Positions 12,501 through 27,500 of a DNA stretch of 64,000 nt are shown one piece after another. The notes under the pieces are model-generated. The model saw nothing but the letters and a program-made list of their open reading frames with translations. It ran no database searches and was not told where the DNA came from. Source of the stretch: Harmonia axyridis (Eukaryota; Arthropoda; Insecta; Coleoptera; Coccinellidae); contig NC_059501.1 of the NCBI RefSeq assembly GCF_914767665.1, forward strand, positions 5,148,501-5,212,500, written 5' to 3'. The position numbers and the translations under genes were made by a program. Each line of letters opens with the position of its first letter. Position 1 is the stretch's first letter.

Positions 12501-15500
12501 ATTTATTCTACAACTGAAGGTGTTCTCAATGATAATTATTTTTTTCAGAATTATGCATGCATATGTTATCCACTTTCAACGTTTTTCTTCAATACAGATG
12601 TTTTTTCCCAGCAGGAATAATAAAAAAAGAGATTATCAGATTTTGAATGTATTGGCTACATTCTGAAATCAGTTGTTCTCGATCAATTCTAGTGATCAAT
12701 AGTTTTTCTTTCGTTTGATTTTCTACACTCGATCGCTATGCAACGCGAAACACGCAATTTGACCCAAGAGGAATGTGCCCAAGCGGTAGTTTTGCGAGAA
12801 GAAGGGTGGACATACACAAGAATTGCAAAAGGTTTGGAGTTTCCCATAGAAGTGTGTCCAGAATGTTGCAGCGATTCAGGGAGACAGGTATGAATGTCCG
12901 AAGATCAGGACAGGATAGACCACGGGTAACAACTGCCTTTCAAGAACGTTACTTGAGAGTTTCTTCGTTGAGACAACGGTTTGCAACCGCTCGCCTCCTT
13001 CAAAATCAGCTTGAGCAAACTCATTGGGTGCAAATTAGCACTCGGACAATAAGAAATCGCCTCAGAGAATATGATTTAAGGCCTCGTGTCGCGGCAAGAG
13101 GCCCAGCTTTTACTCCAGCCCATCGAAGGGCGCGTTTGGATTTTGCGAGAGCATATCCATTGGGAAGAGGCTGATTGGGAAAGAGTGCACTGAGCATATC
13201 TTTCATGTGGACGTCTGTATACAAGAGAACGTCGATCACAATGCTAGAGGCAGAATCTAGACTCATCTGTGAAGAGAACTCTTTATCAATCAGCCTCTTC
13301 CCAATGAATATGCTCTCTCGCAAAATCCAAACGCGCACTTCGATGGGCTGGGGTAAGAGCTGGGCCTCTTGCCGCGACACGAAGCCTTAAATCATATTCT
13401 CTGAGGCGATTTCTTATTGTCTGAGTGCTAATTTGCACCCCATGAGTTTGCTCAAGCTGATTTTGAAGGAGGCGAGCGGTTGCAAACCGTTGTCTCAACG
13501 AAGGAACTCTCAAGTAACGTTCTTGAAAGGCAGTTGTTACCCGTGGTCTACCCTGTCCTGGTCTTCGGACATTTATACCTGTCTCCCTGAATCGCTGCAA
13601 CATTCTGGACACACTTGTGTGGGAAACTCCAAACCTTTTGCAATTCTTGTGTATGTCCACCCTTCTTCTAGCAAAACTACCGCTTGGGCACATTCCTCTT
13701 GGGTCAAATTGCGTGTTTCGCGTTGCAAAGCGATCGAGTGTAGAAAACCAAACGAAAGAAAAACTATTGATCACTAGAATTGTTCGAGAACAACTGATTT
13801 CAGAATGGAGCCAATACATTCATAATCTGATAATCTCATCTTTTTTTTATTCCTGCTGGAAAAAAACATCACATCTGTATTGAAGAAAAACGTTGAAAGT
13901 GAATAACATATGCATGCATAATTCTGATAAAAATAATTATCATTGAAAACACCTTCAGTTGTAGAATAAGTTTGAGATTTCCATAATGTGCGTTAATTCC
14001 TTTGCGCAGTGTAGAGGGAATTTGAATGAAACCAAACAATAGCATGAAGTCTATTTTCTTTTGGTTGTCATCATCGATACTGATGAGTTCTAAAGAGATC
14101 GGAACCGGTCTATCGCTACTCAGCTTCGATGACAGCACCCACATATCTATTAGTCTGATGTTCCACTGAATAGAATATTTTTTCACGAAATTCCATACAC
14201 AGAAGGAAATTCTGAACAATATTCCTTTTGCAGAATTCAGTATCGCCTGCCGAAAGAGAAAAATATAGACCAAGATCGTCGCCAGATCCAGAACAAGAAT
14301 CTAAAAGAAGAAGAGACGAGAAATTAGGACATGTAAGTCTTTGAAGTTTATTTCCCAACTTCATGTGTTGTATTAATAAATGTGTTAAACGCTATACCTA
14401 GTTTTTAATGAAGTATCCCTATTCTTACAACGACGTTTGTGTTTTTTTTTTAATCTTTAATTTCAAACTAAACCAGTGGACCTGTCAGGCATTGTCTTGT
14501 CTAAAATTCAAATTTCGTTTTGGAATAACGAACAGCCTCTTATAATCGAGAATTCAATTCCAATGGACTCGCATAATAGCATTTGCATACTTCTATAGTG
14601 TCCTTATTTTTCTTTTAATTTCAATGTTTTTTCATGTTATGATAGTTGCTTTTCTTTTTGAAAGGGAAATAAATCCAACAAATTATACAAATTAGAAATC
14701 GGTTGAGCTGATATTCACTTAGAAAGTTGCTAAACGATAAAAATTGTTCATAATTTCCTAGTTATCTTTTTTTTTCGTGAGAATCCCCAATTTTGATCCC
14801 AATTAAATTAATAACACCACCAGTACGAGATATTTTTAAGAAGAAACACCACCAGTACGAGATATTTTTAGGAGGGAACACCACCACGTGACTGGTTTTC
14901 AATTTGCAAATGAAGGAAAAATCATAATTTTGGTACCTAACTTTTCGTAAAAGAATTGATGATATGGTATTCCTACAAACAACTGATGTAATTGAAAAAT
15001 ATTCGTAAAAAACATCCTACAAAAAATCATTACAAAAAAGGCAAAACTGTATTTAAAAAAGGCTTACTATCGACGAAATTTGAAACTATTGTAATATTCC
15101 TAAATTCTTCTGATAGTTCAATCGTTCTCACAACAGAGCACATTAGTTTTGTTCCTGCTCCTCGGGGAAAATGTTGATAGATCACGAGAAAGTCACGTGG
15201 TGGTGTTCCCTCTTAAGTACATGAAAACTTGAAAATTCTGCTCAAATAACGCCGATAGCCTCATCTCCTCGTGGACAAAACAACGCAAAGGAATAGGGAC
15301 CATAGAATTTCAATTTAGCATGATCAAGAACTAAAGGCTACAAGAAAAAAACGTTAAGGTATGCTACTAACTTTTCTCATTTTAGTCGGTTTTGCGCATG
15401 ACGTCTATCTCGACTCAAATCTATAACTTGACGTTGACAGAATAAACTTGACATTGACGTTGACTGAATAGATTGACGTTGACGTTAAGAATATGAATAT

Positions 15501-18500
15501 ATCCAGGGTAATGGAGAAACTAATTCCTGGTTATTTTTATCGTAAATATTTGAACGTGTGACGTGTGATCTGATAATGTGTGAGTGAGATACTTTCCTTT
15601 TCTCTCTAAAATGCGGAATAGCCTACTTTGTTTTTCTCATCATGACTGACAATCTAGATATGAGTCTAACATGGCGTCCGTTGTCAATCTTTCCTTCCAT
15701 CTCCATCTTCTACAAAATCGAACCCGATACGGCCCTAGGCTTCCCTTGGGGATCGGCAGTGCGGGGGTGGTTTGTTGTTAGCCACGTCGATGACAAAGTG
15801 TCGGCCATGTTTCCAGCGGGATCACTAACTGATACGGATGAAGTTTAGGGGTTATAAATAAACGACAGTTTTCTCTCCCGGAGGTGGATCTGCCCAGGGT
15901 TGCCAACCTCGGACAGGGACGCATTATTGCATTATTTTACGAGAGAATTCGGAAATTGAATTATGGGGAATCATTCAGGGGCTGGATGGGTAAGAAGAGT
16001 GGGGGGGGGGGGTAAACCTTACCCCGAGACACGTCAGGGTTGTGTAATTCCGCTCTCTTCTCTCTTTGGACCCGACTGGGCAGATAATAGAGATGGATCT
16101 GGATATTGCTTTCGGTAGAATTTCTTGATGGAGTTGGTTCTGTTGCCGCTTTGCCCAATTAAGTAGATTTCGATCCTGTCTTCGTCTCGGTTATTCCGTT
16201 CACGTGCCAAGGGGACAGTGGCGTACGTGGGCGAGAATGGAATGTCATATCAACGAGGAAGTCTAATAAAGGGTGTTTTTTTTTGAGGTATATAACTTTA
16301 GGTTGGCATTACTGTTCAAGATGGCGACCGATTTAACAGCTGTCAAGTGATTTATTCTCAGTTTGGTTTGGCAATTCATCATGAATAGACTTACGCCTCA
16401 ACAACGCTTGCAAATAGTGCAATTTTATTTCGAAAATAATGGTTCTGTGCGGAATACGTATCGCGCACTACGTCCATTTTATTTTGTTTAGCGATGAAGC
16501 GAACTTCTGGTTGAATGGCTACGTCAACAAACAAAACTGCCGCATTTGGAGTGAAGCTAATCCTCAAGTGAATGACCAAACACCGTTACATCCAGAAAAA
16601 CTGACTGTTTGGTGCGCTTTATGGGCTGGTGGAATCATTGGTCTGTACTTCTTCAAAAACGATGATGTCCAGAACGTTACAGTCAATGGTGATCGGTTTA
16701 GAGCCATGATTACTAACTTTTTCATTCCTGAATTGAACAACCATGATGTCCAGGAGCTGTGGTTCCAACAAGACGGCGCAACATGTCACACAGCTCGTGC
16801 GACAATCGATTTATTGAAAGACACGTTTGGTGACCGCCTGATTCCACGTTTTGGACCTGTGAATTGGCCTTCAAGATCTAGCGATGTGATAGACTACTTT
16901 CTGTGGGGCTATGTAAAGTCATTGGTCTATCTCTATACGGATAAGCCACAAATGTTGAAAAAAGTCATCGAAAATTGGACGTCCAGATTGGAAAACATCC
17001 GAGCCATCCGTGGCGGTCATATGCCAGAAATCATATTTAAAATGTAATGCCAGTATTTTTTTTGCATTGTAGCTTGATTCCTCGGGAACATAACTGTTCA
17101 GAGGCCGTACTCAGTTTCTTCGTCTACAGGGGTGAAAAAAAATGAAAAGTTAGCTTCCATTCAGAACACACTGTGGAGTTAATCGTTGACAGCCCAGAAT
17201 GTTAAAAAAACACTTAGATATTGTCTCATCTTTTTTAAGCATTTCCTCCTTTCAGTAATTACGATAGCTTAATTTTAAGAGAAATCACAGCACCTGAGAT
17301 TTCGTCAGTTCCTTAAATTTTGACAGCTTGTATAATTAAATACGAGTATCAAGTTAGCAGAGCCAACCTCTGAAAAAATCAGGAGCGCGACAATGTTCAT
17401 TCTTTCACTGAAATTCTCGACGATTACTAATTTTAAGAGGTGTGTAGATCCTACTCAATCATAAAAATGAATTATTGTTACCAGTTTTTGTCCTATTGAT
17501 GATTTCAGTGGAAACAATCCATAATCTTTTCAAGCAACACCCTGTGTATAATTTTATGTTACTCACTATATATAGTTTCATCGCAATCGATCAACTCCTC
17601 TTCATAAGTCTCATCAAGATTCACCGAATCTTCAATAACCGTTTCCAGGAAAACTACCCCTATATGGGGGAAGACAAAAGCAAACCGGATACAGTTGTCT
17701 CGGAGAATATACGACAAGGGTCTGAATGAAATACGTTTCATGTGCTTTACGTGCGTAAAAGGTTCTAATTCGTTCCCATATATCACTTTTGAATAACAAT
17801 AATGAATTTTTCATATACCCCAAACACTGACCCTTGTATAGTGGTCAACCTAATTTGTGAACATTTTGGTTTATGAATTTGAATTATGAGTATTAGAAAA
17901 AACTAGTTGAATTAATTCTTCGAATGTTTGAAATTGATTGAAATCTCAGAGTTATAAACATAGATAGAGGAATCATATGTCATTTTTAGTAAGCAAATTT
18001 TGTCCCCAACTATCAAATTTGACATGAAGCGCGCGGAAATGAAAACATATCAGTGATACGATATTTGACTCAATTCGCGAGTTTCTCCAAAAAGAACGCA
18101 CTTCTCTCTGTCCCATAGTGAATCAACGTTTCATATTAACTCAATATACAGGATGGTCATTTGAAAACGAAACAGACGAGATTACAGACGAAATAAAGTT
18201 TTTCGATAGAAATGCTCGGACAGGTCGATTTCTGTTTCGAGGGGGACAACTTAAGATGTAGGTTACGGACGCATAGCGCTTCAACCCTTGCTACTACAAC
18301 CCTCACCCCCAAATTTTGAATAGGGAAGATGGGGTGAGTGATACCTCATTTGAAAGGTATTTTTATACTGATTTCAGTACAGTAATTGTTTTTTCATTTT
18401 ATGCATTAGTTCTCGAAATATTCTTAACTAAGTATTTGAAAATGAAGTAGTGTTTTCATGGCACTTGTCGTGTTTTGTGAAAAATCGACATTTTGAGCTT

Positions 18501-21500
18501 CAAAACAACCATGACTGTGGCTTCCTTCCCAACTAACTAACCCATGAATATTTCGAGAACTAATGCATAAAATGAAAAAACAATTACTGTGCTGAAATCA
18601 GTATAAAAATACCTTTAAATTGAGGTATCACTCACCCCATCTTTCCTATTCAAAAATTGGGGGTGGGGGTTGTAGCAGCAAGGGTTGAAGCGCTATGCGT
18701 CCGTAACCTACATCTTAAGTTGTCCCCCTCGAAACAGAAATCGACCTGTCCGAGCATTTCTAACGAAAAACTTTATTTCGTCTGTAATCTCGTCTGTTTC
18801 GTTTTCAAATGGCCACCCTGTATATTGAAACAACTCCTGAAATTCGAAGCTTGAAATTGTCATTTTATAAATATATACATATTAGGGTTCTCCAATAGAC
18901 ATGATATTCAATTGACCTATAATCGTTATAGTGGGCACGCTGTGTATTGTTTTTTGACATTTCATATGTCATTCAGGTTTAGTAGTTTATACTTGTGTGA
19001 AGATAAACGCTTCAACAACATTTAGATTAGAAATTGTTAAATTGTTCACCATTTGCGGCTAATATTTTGACAAATACTGACATCAGACTTACGATACATT
19101 CAAGTAACTCTTAACGAGCGGTGAAGAAAACAGCTTTCTTTCAAAATTGACATTTGAAAGTTATATAAATGACTCGAAAAGAGTGATTCATCTTCAGGTA
19201 AGAAAATAAAATATTACTCATATTCAACAGTTTATTCTGAAAGTGATTGCAATTTCATAAAGATTTTTCAAAGTCTATGTCGTCTTTCTTAGATTTTGTT
19301 CATTTGACAAAGTTTTATTTCCAATATTCTATGCACCCAAACTATTTTTTGACTAAATGAGCTTCGTAAGCTTATTATATTTTCCAACATATTCTATCAT
19401 TTTAGTGTAACTCATTCAAGCCTGTGATTTTGAACAACCCTGTAGTTTGAACTTCAAAACCTCATTCAACCTCTATTTCTAACTGAAATGATTTCAATAT
19501 CGATTTAATATTCTCAATGCTCTAGTCTAGGGTGAAATAAAACAATCATTATCACACAACCCCATTGTGACTGTCATGATTCCACTCCCATGAAATATTC
19601 ATAGGTTTTTCTCCAATTATTCCTTTCAGGTCAATACAGAGGACCCTTGATCGGGTGTAAGTGGAAAGTACACCAGCATTCTCCTTGTGATTTAAAATGC
19701 CTCACTATACCCAAATTACTAGGTGGACGTGCTTTTAGTTTTTTTTTATTCCCTTCGGTAAATTGATTAGATGTTAAATTATTCATTCCACTACGTGGAA
19801 TTGAGGAAACTTTGAATTAATCCAGATATCCACTGTTTTCATTTGCTCGTTTTGTAAATTTGCAGGTCACTTAATAATTCATTTTTATGTTTTTTTAATG
19901 GTTGTTCTTTTGTTATCTGAGCAAAGTGATTGGAATGGATACATTTTTCATTAGTTTCGATAAACGTATGTAGGAGTTGTGCTTCAGAAAAAACTACAAA
20001 TATATATGAGGATTTGTCTTTGTTCCCTGTAGAGCACAATTCCAAAAAGATAACGATTCTTCTACCAAAAATTTGTTTATGTTTTTTTTTCTTCAACACT
20101 TCATCATTAAATTTCAAGATACTTTATATTTCCAAAAAATAAATGATAATTCATTTGAAATGAGAAAAAAATTCTAACAATGCCAGAAGTTAACTTTTGA
20201 AAATTATAAACCTACATTTATTGTATGTGACAATTTTGAATTGCAAATCTATATTATAAATGTCAGGATTGGTTACACCATTCATAACTCGAGAAAAGCT
20301 CTACTGATATTTATTTATGATTGATTTGTTGGATTTGCCTCCCTTTCTGAAAGCAGAATAACTATTGAAACAGGAAAAATCCACAAAAATAAACTTGAAA
20401 ATTAAAAAAAAAGAAATCAGGAGCTTTTGAGCGCTCGATCATTCATGATCCGCTTGCACCTTTGGAAACCTCATTCTATTCACTGAAGAGCCTTCCGGTA
20501 ACTGCGACCAAATTGATCTTTAGTTCTTAATTCTACCTATTCATACAAACCCAGGGAGGTCGTCGATACTGTAATCGATATCAATTTGTAGAATTAAGTT
20601 CATGTGAATTTGATAGTTGGCTGTCAATCATAGAATTATAAACAATTGGTCCACTAAGATTGTTATGCATTCTAAAAAAAGGTGCAAAATTTGATAATTA
20701 GTTTCAAAAGTGGCATACGTGATTATTATATAAAAGTTTGAGATTTCAACTGAAAATAAACATGTAAACTTGTTCAAAAATTCAAATGTAATGTTATTAT
20801 ATCCATTGGAATTGAATGGGTTGGTTAAATACTGAAAATATCTCCAAAATCAATTCTAGTAGAACATCAGCTGGTCCTTGATATTTTCTTTCTCAAATAA
20901 TGGTAAAGGTTTAACTATATAAAATATCAAACTTGAATTAAAACCAATATAAAATAAACTGAAAATATATCGAGAAACTGGCATTCAGTCCGAATTTAAA
21001 TGCATTTTTATAAAATTTGTAGCCATCAGAGAAACTGGATGATTTCAATTAATCACAAACTTCTTTTCAGGATAGCGATGGAGAAAAAAGTGATCAGGAT
21101 CTCGTTGTAGACGTAGCCAATGAGGTGAGAAATAATAATTTGTAGAAATTTCTTTTCATTCCACAGGTGATAATCTCCTTGTGTAAAGACCTTCATCTTG
21201 AAATGATGTACTTGTGTGTATCCTTACATTTCCAACTCTCTTTTCTTTTAATAACATACCTCAGACGACTGAATTCATTTTTCTCTCATGACTTACACTC
21301 CAGAGTTCATCAATTATAAGAGAAATTAATCCTCTGAATGTATGTTCATTCCGATCATTCATATTCAAATCAAGAAATACCTGTTTTATTTGATCAAGTC
21401 TTGCATGAAAACATATATATCTTCTCACAATTATTCTGTAGAAAACTGGTAATAATGGGAGTATTCTTGAATTGAACGAATCATTATTTTAATCGTTTAG

Positions 21501-24500
21501 TATCACGCAGTTGAATCGGAAAAATGCAGTTTGTCTGCATTTTCTGCATTCGATTGTGGTATTGTACTGAACAGACTTCAGATTCAGATTTTACTCGCTA
21601 TTGTATTCGCTATGTGGAAATAATTTCTCACTTCATAAAGGGTTTTCCATTTTGTGGTTCCAGAAGTAAACGTAAATAAAACACTTTATATACTATAGTG
21701 TGTTTTATTTATGTTTATATATAAAACGCGCTATAGTGATCAAAATTGACGTTTCGAATGACACTTTCTTCATTTTCAAAGAAGTACGTGCCAATCACTC
21801 CACCAGACCAAACTGCATGTCCACTTTTTGTGGATGGTCTCTCAACAGTCAAATGCGATAATTTTGATTTTTTACAAAGCCACCGAGTTGAAAATGTACT
21901 TAGTCGGTGAAGAAAATTCTATGCGAAAAATCGTCATCTAAACGTTCTTTGTTCAGGCACCAAATAAACATATTTTACGCAGTCCATGGTCAGGTGGCTT
22001 TAGTTATTTTGTCAATTGAACCTTATAATGATGGGGGTGAACATGAAGTTGGAAATACTCGATAGCGTGCCGTAGAAGAGGCTCTAATCTCGTGCGCGCC
22101 GAGGAATGGATGAATTTGCATCTTCTTCAACACTTTCACTTACAGATCTCTTGCTTTCTTTGCTTCTATTCTTTTCCTTATAATAATTTCATTAGTTCAA
22201 ATGTTGGTACATACATATTTTAGTCTCAATATTTACTGTCGAAATTCGCCTTTTTTTCTATTATTTGTCACAAACTACCCAACCTAATTTAATTTCACCA
22301 TTATTTTCGTTATTACTAATTCATGCTTTGAATGATTTTAATCATTCATTGATGTCAAAGAAAACCAGTGTCGAACCACAGAAAAGTAACGTCCTAAAAC
22401 CATAGATTGATAAAACCGCATGAAAAATTGATACAAACCAACTTAGCAAAAACTGCCAGGCTTGACATATCGCTCATTCAGTATTACCAACATTTCAGGA
22501 AACAGCCTCACCTCACACAAATGGTGACCACGCAGCCCTTAGTAATTCTGCATCAGATATAAGGGAAAACGGCAGCACCAATGGCGATAAAGTAAAAATT
22601 GAGAGACCACCGAGTAGAAGCGGATCTTCTTCTTCGAGGAGTACACCTTCACTCAAAGTTAAAGATGTAAGTAACGAGCTGCTTGGTGTGAGGTGGTTAA
22701 AGTTTATGTGCAGTTGACTTTTGGCAGATACAATTATACAGAGTGTCACACTGTCAAAAGTATAAATTGGGGAAAGGAAGATGTTATATGCTAAGAAGAT
22801 TTTGGAGGTTGTTAGATTTAATTAAAATAAAGAGGTCTATCATGATTAATATTGATGAAAGAAATTTACTCCTACTAATGACAAAATTGAAAGACTAATA
22901 AAGTGTGGTCTTAGGAACGCTGTCTTTATTTTTAAGGATTCTCGAAGTTTTCCACCTTATTGTTTCGACTCATAGAAAATATTCTGACTTCAACAAAAAT
23001 TCAAATAAAAACACTCGATAGCTGTAACTTATCATCTACCTGCTGAATTTGTTTGGAAATAATGTTGAATTAAATAATAAGATAAAAATATAAAATTAAA
23101 AGCTTGATGAAAAGAAGCGAAAAGTCTTATAAATATGTATTACTTGATGAAACAATAACACAAAACAATTACTCTGCATCCAGTCAAGAAAATAGTGATC
23201 ATTCAAAAATTCAGAATTGTCGAATCATATCACAAGGCTTTCATTGTGAACAAATTTCTGGCCAAAAACAAAACAAATCTGATGGGACAACCACTGCATA
23301 CTCCAGATTGGCACGGTCGACTTTTTTCTCGTTCCCAAACTCAACTGATCACTTTGAGGCAACCATAAAAGTGAATTTACTTAGTACTGAAGTCCAGTCC
23401 TGAAAAAGTAAAGGGTGTTTTTTTTAGAGCTATAGGCTATAGAACTTAAAATTGTAATAAAACAACGATGGATCATTCGATTGACATGAATTTTATTTAT
23501 CCGCAAGATAATCTTGTGGCATTATATTTTAAATATGATTTCTGGCATATGACTGCTACGGCTGGCTCGGATGTAATCCAATCTGGACGTCCAATTTTCG
23601 ATGACTTTTTCCAACATTTGTGGCCGTATATCGGCAATAACACGGCGAATGTTGTCTTCCAAATGGTCAAGGGTTTGTGGCTTATCCGCATAGACCAATG
23701 ACTTTACATAGCCCCACAGAAAGTAGTCTAGCGGTGTTAAATGACAAGATCTTGGAGGCCAATTCACAGGTCCAAAACGTGAAATTAGGCGGTCACCAAA
23801 CGTGTCTTTCAATAAATCGATTGTGGCACGAGCTGTGTGACATGTTGCGCCGTCTTGTTGGAATCACAGCTCCTGATGGACATCATGGTTGTTCAATTCA
23901 GGAATGAAAAAGTTAGTAATCATGGCTCTATACCGATCACCATTGACTGTAACGTTCTGGCCATCATCGTTTTTGAAGAAGTATGGACCAATGATTCCAC
24001 CAGCACATAAAGCGCACCGAACAGTCAGTTTTTCTGGATGTAACGGTGTTTCGACATACACTTGAGGATTATCTTCACTCCAAATGCGGCAGTTTTGTTT
24101 GTTGACGTAGCCATTCAACCAGAAGTGCGCTTCATCGCTGAACAAAATAAAATGTACGTAGTGCGCGATACGTATTCCGCACAGAACAATTATTTTCGTA
24201 ATAAAATTGCACTATTTGCAAGCGTTGTTCAGGCGTGAGTCTATTCATGATGAATTGTCAAACCAAACTGAGAATAAATCACTTGACAGCTGTTAAATCG
24301 GTCGCCATCTTGAACAGTAATGTCAACTTAAAGTTATATACCTCGAAGAAAAACACCCGTTACAACATTGACCTGTTTTGGATGGTTTTTGACACAGTTA
24401 TAGTCACTTTGTGATAACTCACTCATGAAGCGCCCAATATTTTCCAGGAAAAGCCCATGACGCCCAGTTCGAAGCCCCGATCCACCACACCAAACCTTGT

Positions 24501-27500
24501 TGGGCCTAGCCAGGGTCCGATAACGCCGAAGATTGGTCCAAGCCAGTACCCACCGTACCCAATGGGTGTAAGAGCCCCTGACCATTTAGGAGGACCTTAC
24601 AATAACGTAGTTCCTGCAGCTTACGGCCGACCACCCATGGGATATGACACTCATCCTCACACTAGAGCCCCAGCGATCACCAACGGCCTTGGAAGCATGA
24701 CGGGAGGAAAACCGTAAGTTTCTTAGGTTAATTCTCGGCAAAAACATCGGATGTAATGCCAACTATCTTCTATTTCGAAACACCCTTTGAAACAGTGATT
24801 GGTGATAAACTTTGTAATTCATCTGGACAAAGAAGTCCTCCATATGATGGTATACATATGGATCAAAATCAGAGAGAGCTACAGGCATAGGGTATACGGA
24901 CCTGAACTAAGCATCTCTAAGCCCTGGGAAGTGAGCCCACCATTTTACAAACCGAGACACTATTATTATTATTATTATTTGAACTGGGGTCGTTTCGCTT
25001 CGGTAAGCCTTCCGGGAACTGCGACCATGCAGATCTTTTGTTCACTACCCTACTCATTCATAGAAACCCAGGGAGGTCCGGAGGTCGTCAACGACGTTAA
25101 TAAAATTGACAACCTCCTTAGGGGCCTTGGCCGTTACCTCTCTGGTATCCAGGACCGGCTTACCCATGTGAATGGTTCTTAGGCCAGCCAGCTCCGGACA
25201 CTTGCATAACAAGTGTTCGGCCGTTTCTGCTTCCTATCCACAGAGCCTGCAAATCTCGTCTGCTGACTTTCCCATACGGTACAAAAGATGTTTGTACCGA
25301 CAGTGCCCCGTCAGCAGTCCCACCATCACCCGGAGTTCTGCTCGCGACAGCTGAAGGAGCTTTTTGGCGTAGGTAGGTGAAATCTTCACGAATTTCTTTG
25401 CCTGAGCAAGTCTAGGAGTGTAAGTCCAGTGGATTGTCCTACTGTTCAACTCCCATAGCTGGACCGCAGCTTTGTATTGGTCTTTTCCTATCCCACAGTT
25501 TGCTCAGGTCCAGCAGGTCTTAACCTTGATGCACTTTTTGCAAGTTCATCCGCTCTTTCATTTCCTTCAACCCCACAGTGCCCTAGTACCTATAATAGAG
25601 TCACCTTATTTCCTCTGGCCAGTTGCTTTATGGTGTTACGGCACTCCCAAGTCAGCAAAGACCCCTGACAACACGATTCCAGGGATCTCAGCGTGGTTTG
25701 GCTGTCCGAACCGAGACACTAACTAACTATACGTGCGTTCGAAAGTGTCTTGAAAGGAACCCCAAAGAGGCGCATATTTATATCGTCAAGGATACCCAGG
25801 CCACGTTGAGGTAACTGGAATTACAAAGCCAGGGTTCTCTGCCGACTTGGGATTGTCGTAATAGCGTGAAGCAACTGGTTAGAAGAATAAAAGTAACTCT
25901 ACTATAGGTATCGAGGGATTTTGGTAGAGCAAGGTTAACACCTGTTGGTCCTATGCTTTTTTGTGGTCCAACAATGATAGTTCGATAATTGAATAACCCT
26001 CCGAAGGGATACTCTTGGTCTTACACAGGCAAATAAATTTGTGGGGCTTTCACCGACCTATACCACGAAACTCTAGAAGCTATAACAAGCTAAGCTTTGG
26101 GTAATGGTGGGACTGCTCACAAACCAGTGTCGGTGCATATATCTTTTATACCCGATGGGAAAGTCAGCTTATGAGATCTCCAAGCTCTGTGAAAAGGAAG
26201 TATAAACAGCCGAACACATAGTGTGCGGGGTTAACTGTCCTAAGAACAACTCACATGGGAAAGTCAGTCCTGGATACTCACGAGGTAACAGCCAAGGCTC
26301 CTAAGGATGTTGTCTGTTTCATTAAAACTATCGAAGGCCACCCTTAGGTTTGCATGAATATGTAGAGTTAAGGACAAAAGATCAATGTGGTCGCAGCTTC
26401 CTGAAGGCTGATCAAGCTCCAACGATCCCGTTTCAAAAGAATGATAACAGTTCAATTAAAGTAGATTTTTTTGATAGTCTGGTTTTATTGCTTGTTTAGA
26501 ATTAACTTGCTCGAAAGTTTGGTTCTTGACATGGCCATTTTTGATCATTTACAGAGTAAGTGTTCTGCGTCTTCTATGTACAATTTGCATTTGCCCATGA
26601 GGTACAGAAGGTATCTACTTATACCCATTATGATCTGTCGACAGTTCCACAATAATTTAAAGCACAGCTTGTGCTCGCTTGCTCTTCCTCCTATTCCGTA
26701 GTTCCTATTGCGGAACTGCTGTCTTATAGTGTACCTTTCCTATACCCCAAAATATTTCAGGTCTAACCTCACTCTTTGTGGTTGTTTTTAAACCAGATTG
26801 TTCAATGACTCCAATACTATTCCCCAAATCAAAGTCAATATGTTGCCTCTAGCCTGATATTAAATGGCCTCCCAGCCATTCCAGATCATCAAAGATTTTT
26901 TCGCTGGATGATCGACAAAATTTGAAGAGGAAATAACTTAGATCTATGATTTAAGAATTCTCTATATGAACTAAAGTAAAGATCGACTAGACCAATTAAG
27001 TAAGCTTCCTTGACATCATGATATCTTAACTACCCGTTGTGCACCCCTTCAAGGTTCTTTCTGAGACACTCTTGAGCACAAATAGATAACTAAGTCTTAT
27101 GTTTGCAAGATAGAGTACTGCCAAGTTGCCTCGATTTGCCAGTGCCCCCTTCTTATTCTGATCCATCTGCCTACCAAATGACAAATGTGCTTAAAAATTT
27201 TCAAATTTCCAGAGCCTACTCCTTCCACATGAACGGCGAAGGTCAGCTGCAGCCAGTGCCCTTTCCGGCGGACGCCCTACTAGGGCCAGGAATACCGAGA
27301 CATGCCAGACAAATCAACACCCTCAACCATGGTGAAGTTGTATGCGCTGTAACAATATCGAATCCAACGAAATATGTATATACAGGAGGCAAGGGGTGCG
27401 TTAAAGTGTGGGATATAAGCCAACCGGCCTCAAAAAGTCCCGTCTCACAGTTGGATTGCTTGGTAAGTTAGCTTAGTCACTTGTTTATAAGGTGTATGTA

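Noticed and set aside
12300..12517. Extension of the groucho exon past 12295 as an open frame
   Set aside because: The gtaagg donor at 12296 and the in-frame match of exon 14234-14332 fix the exon end; the rest is intron.
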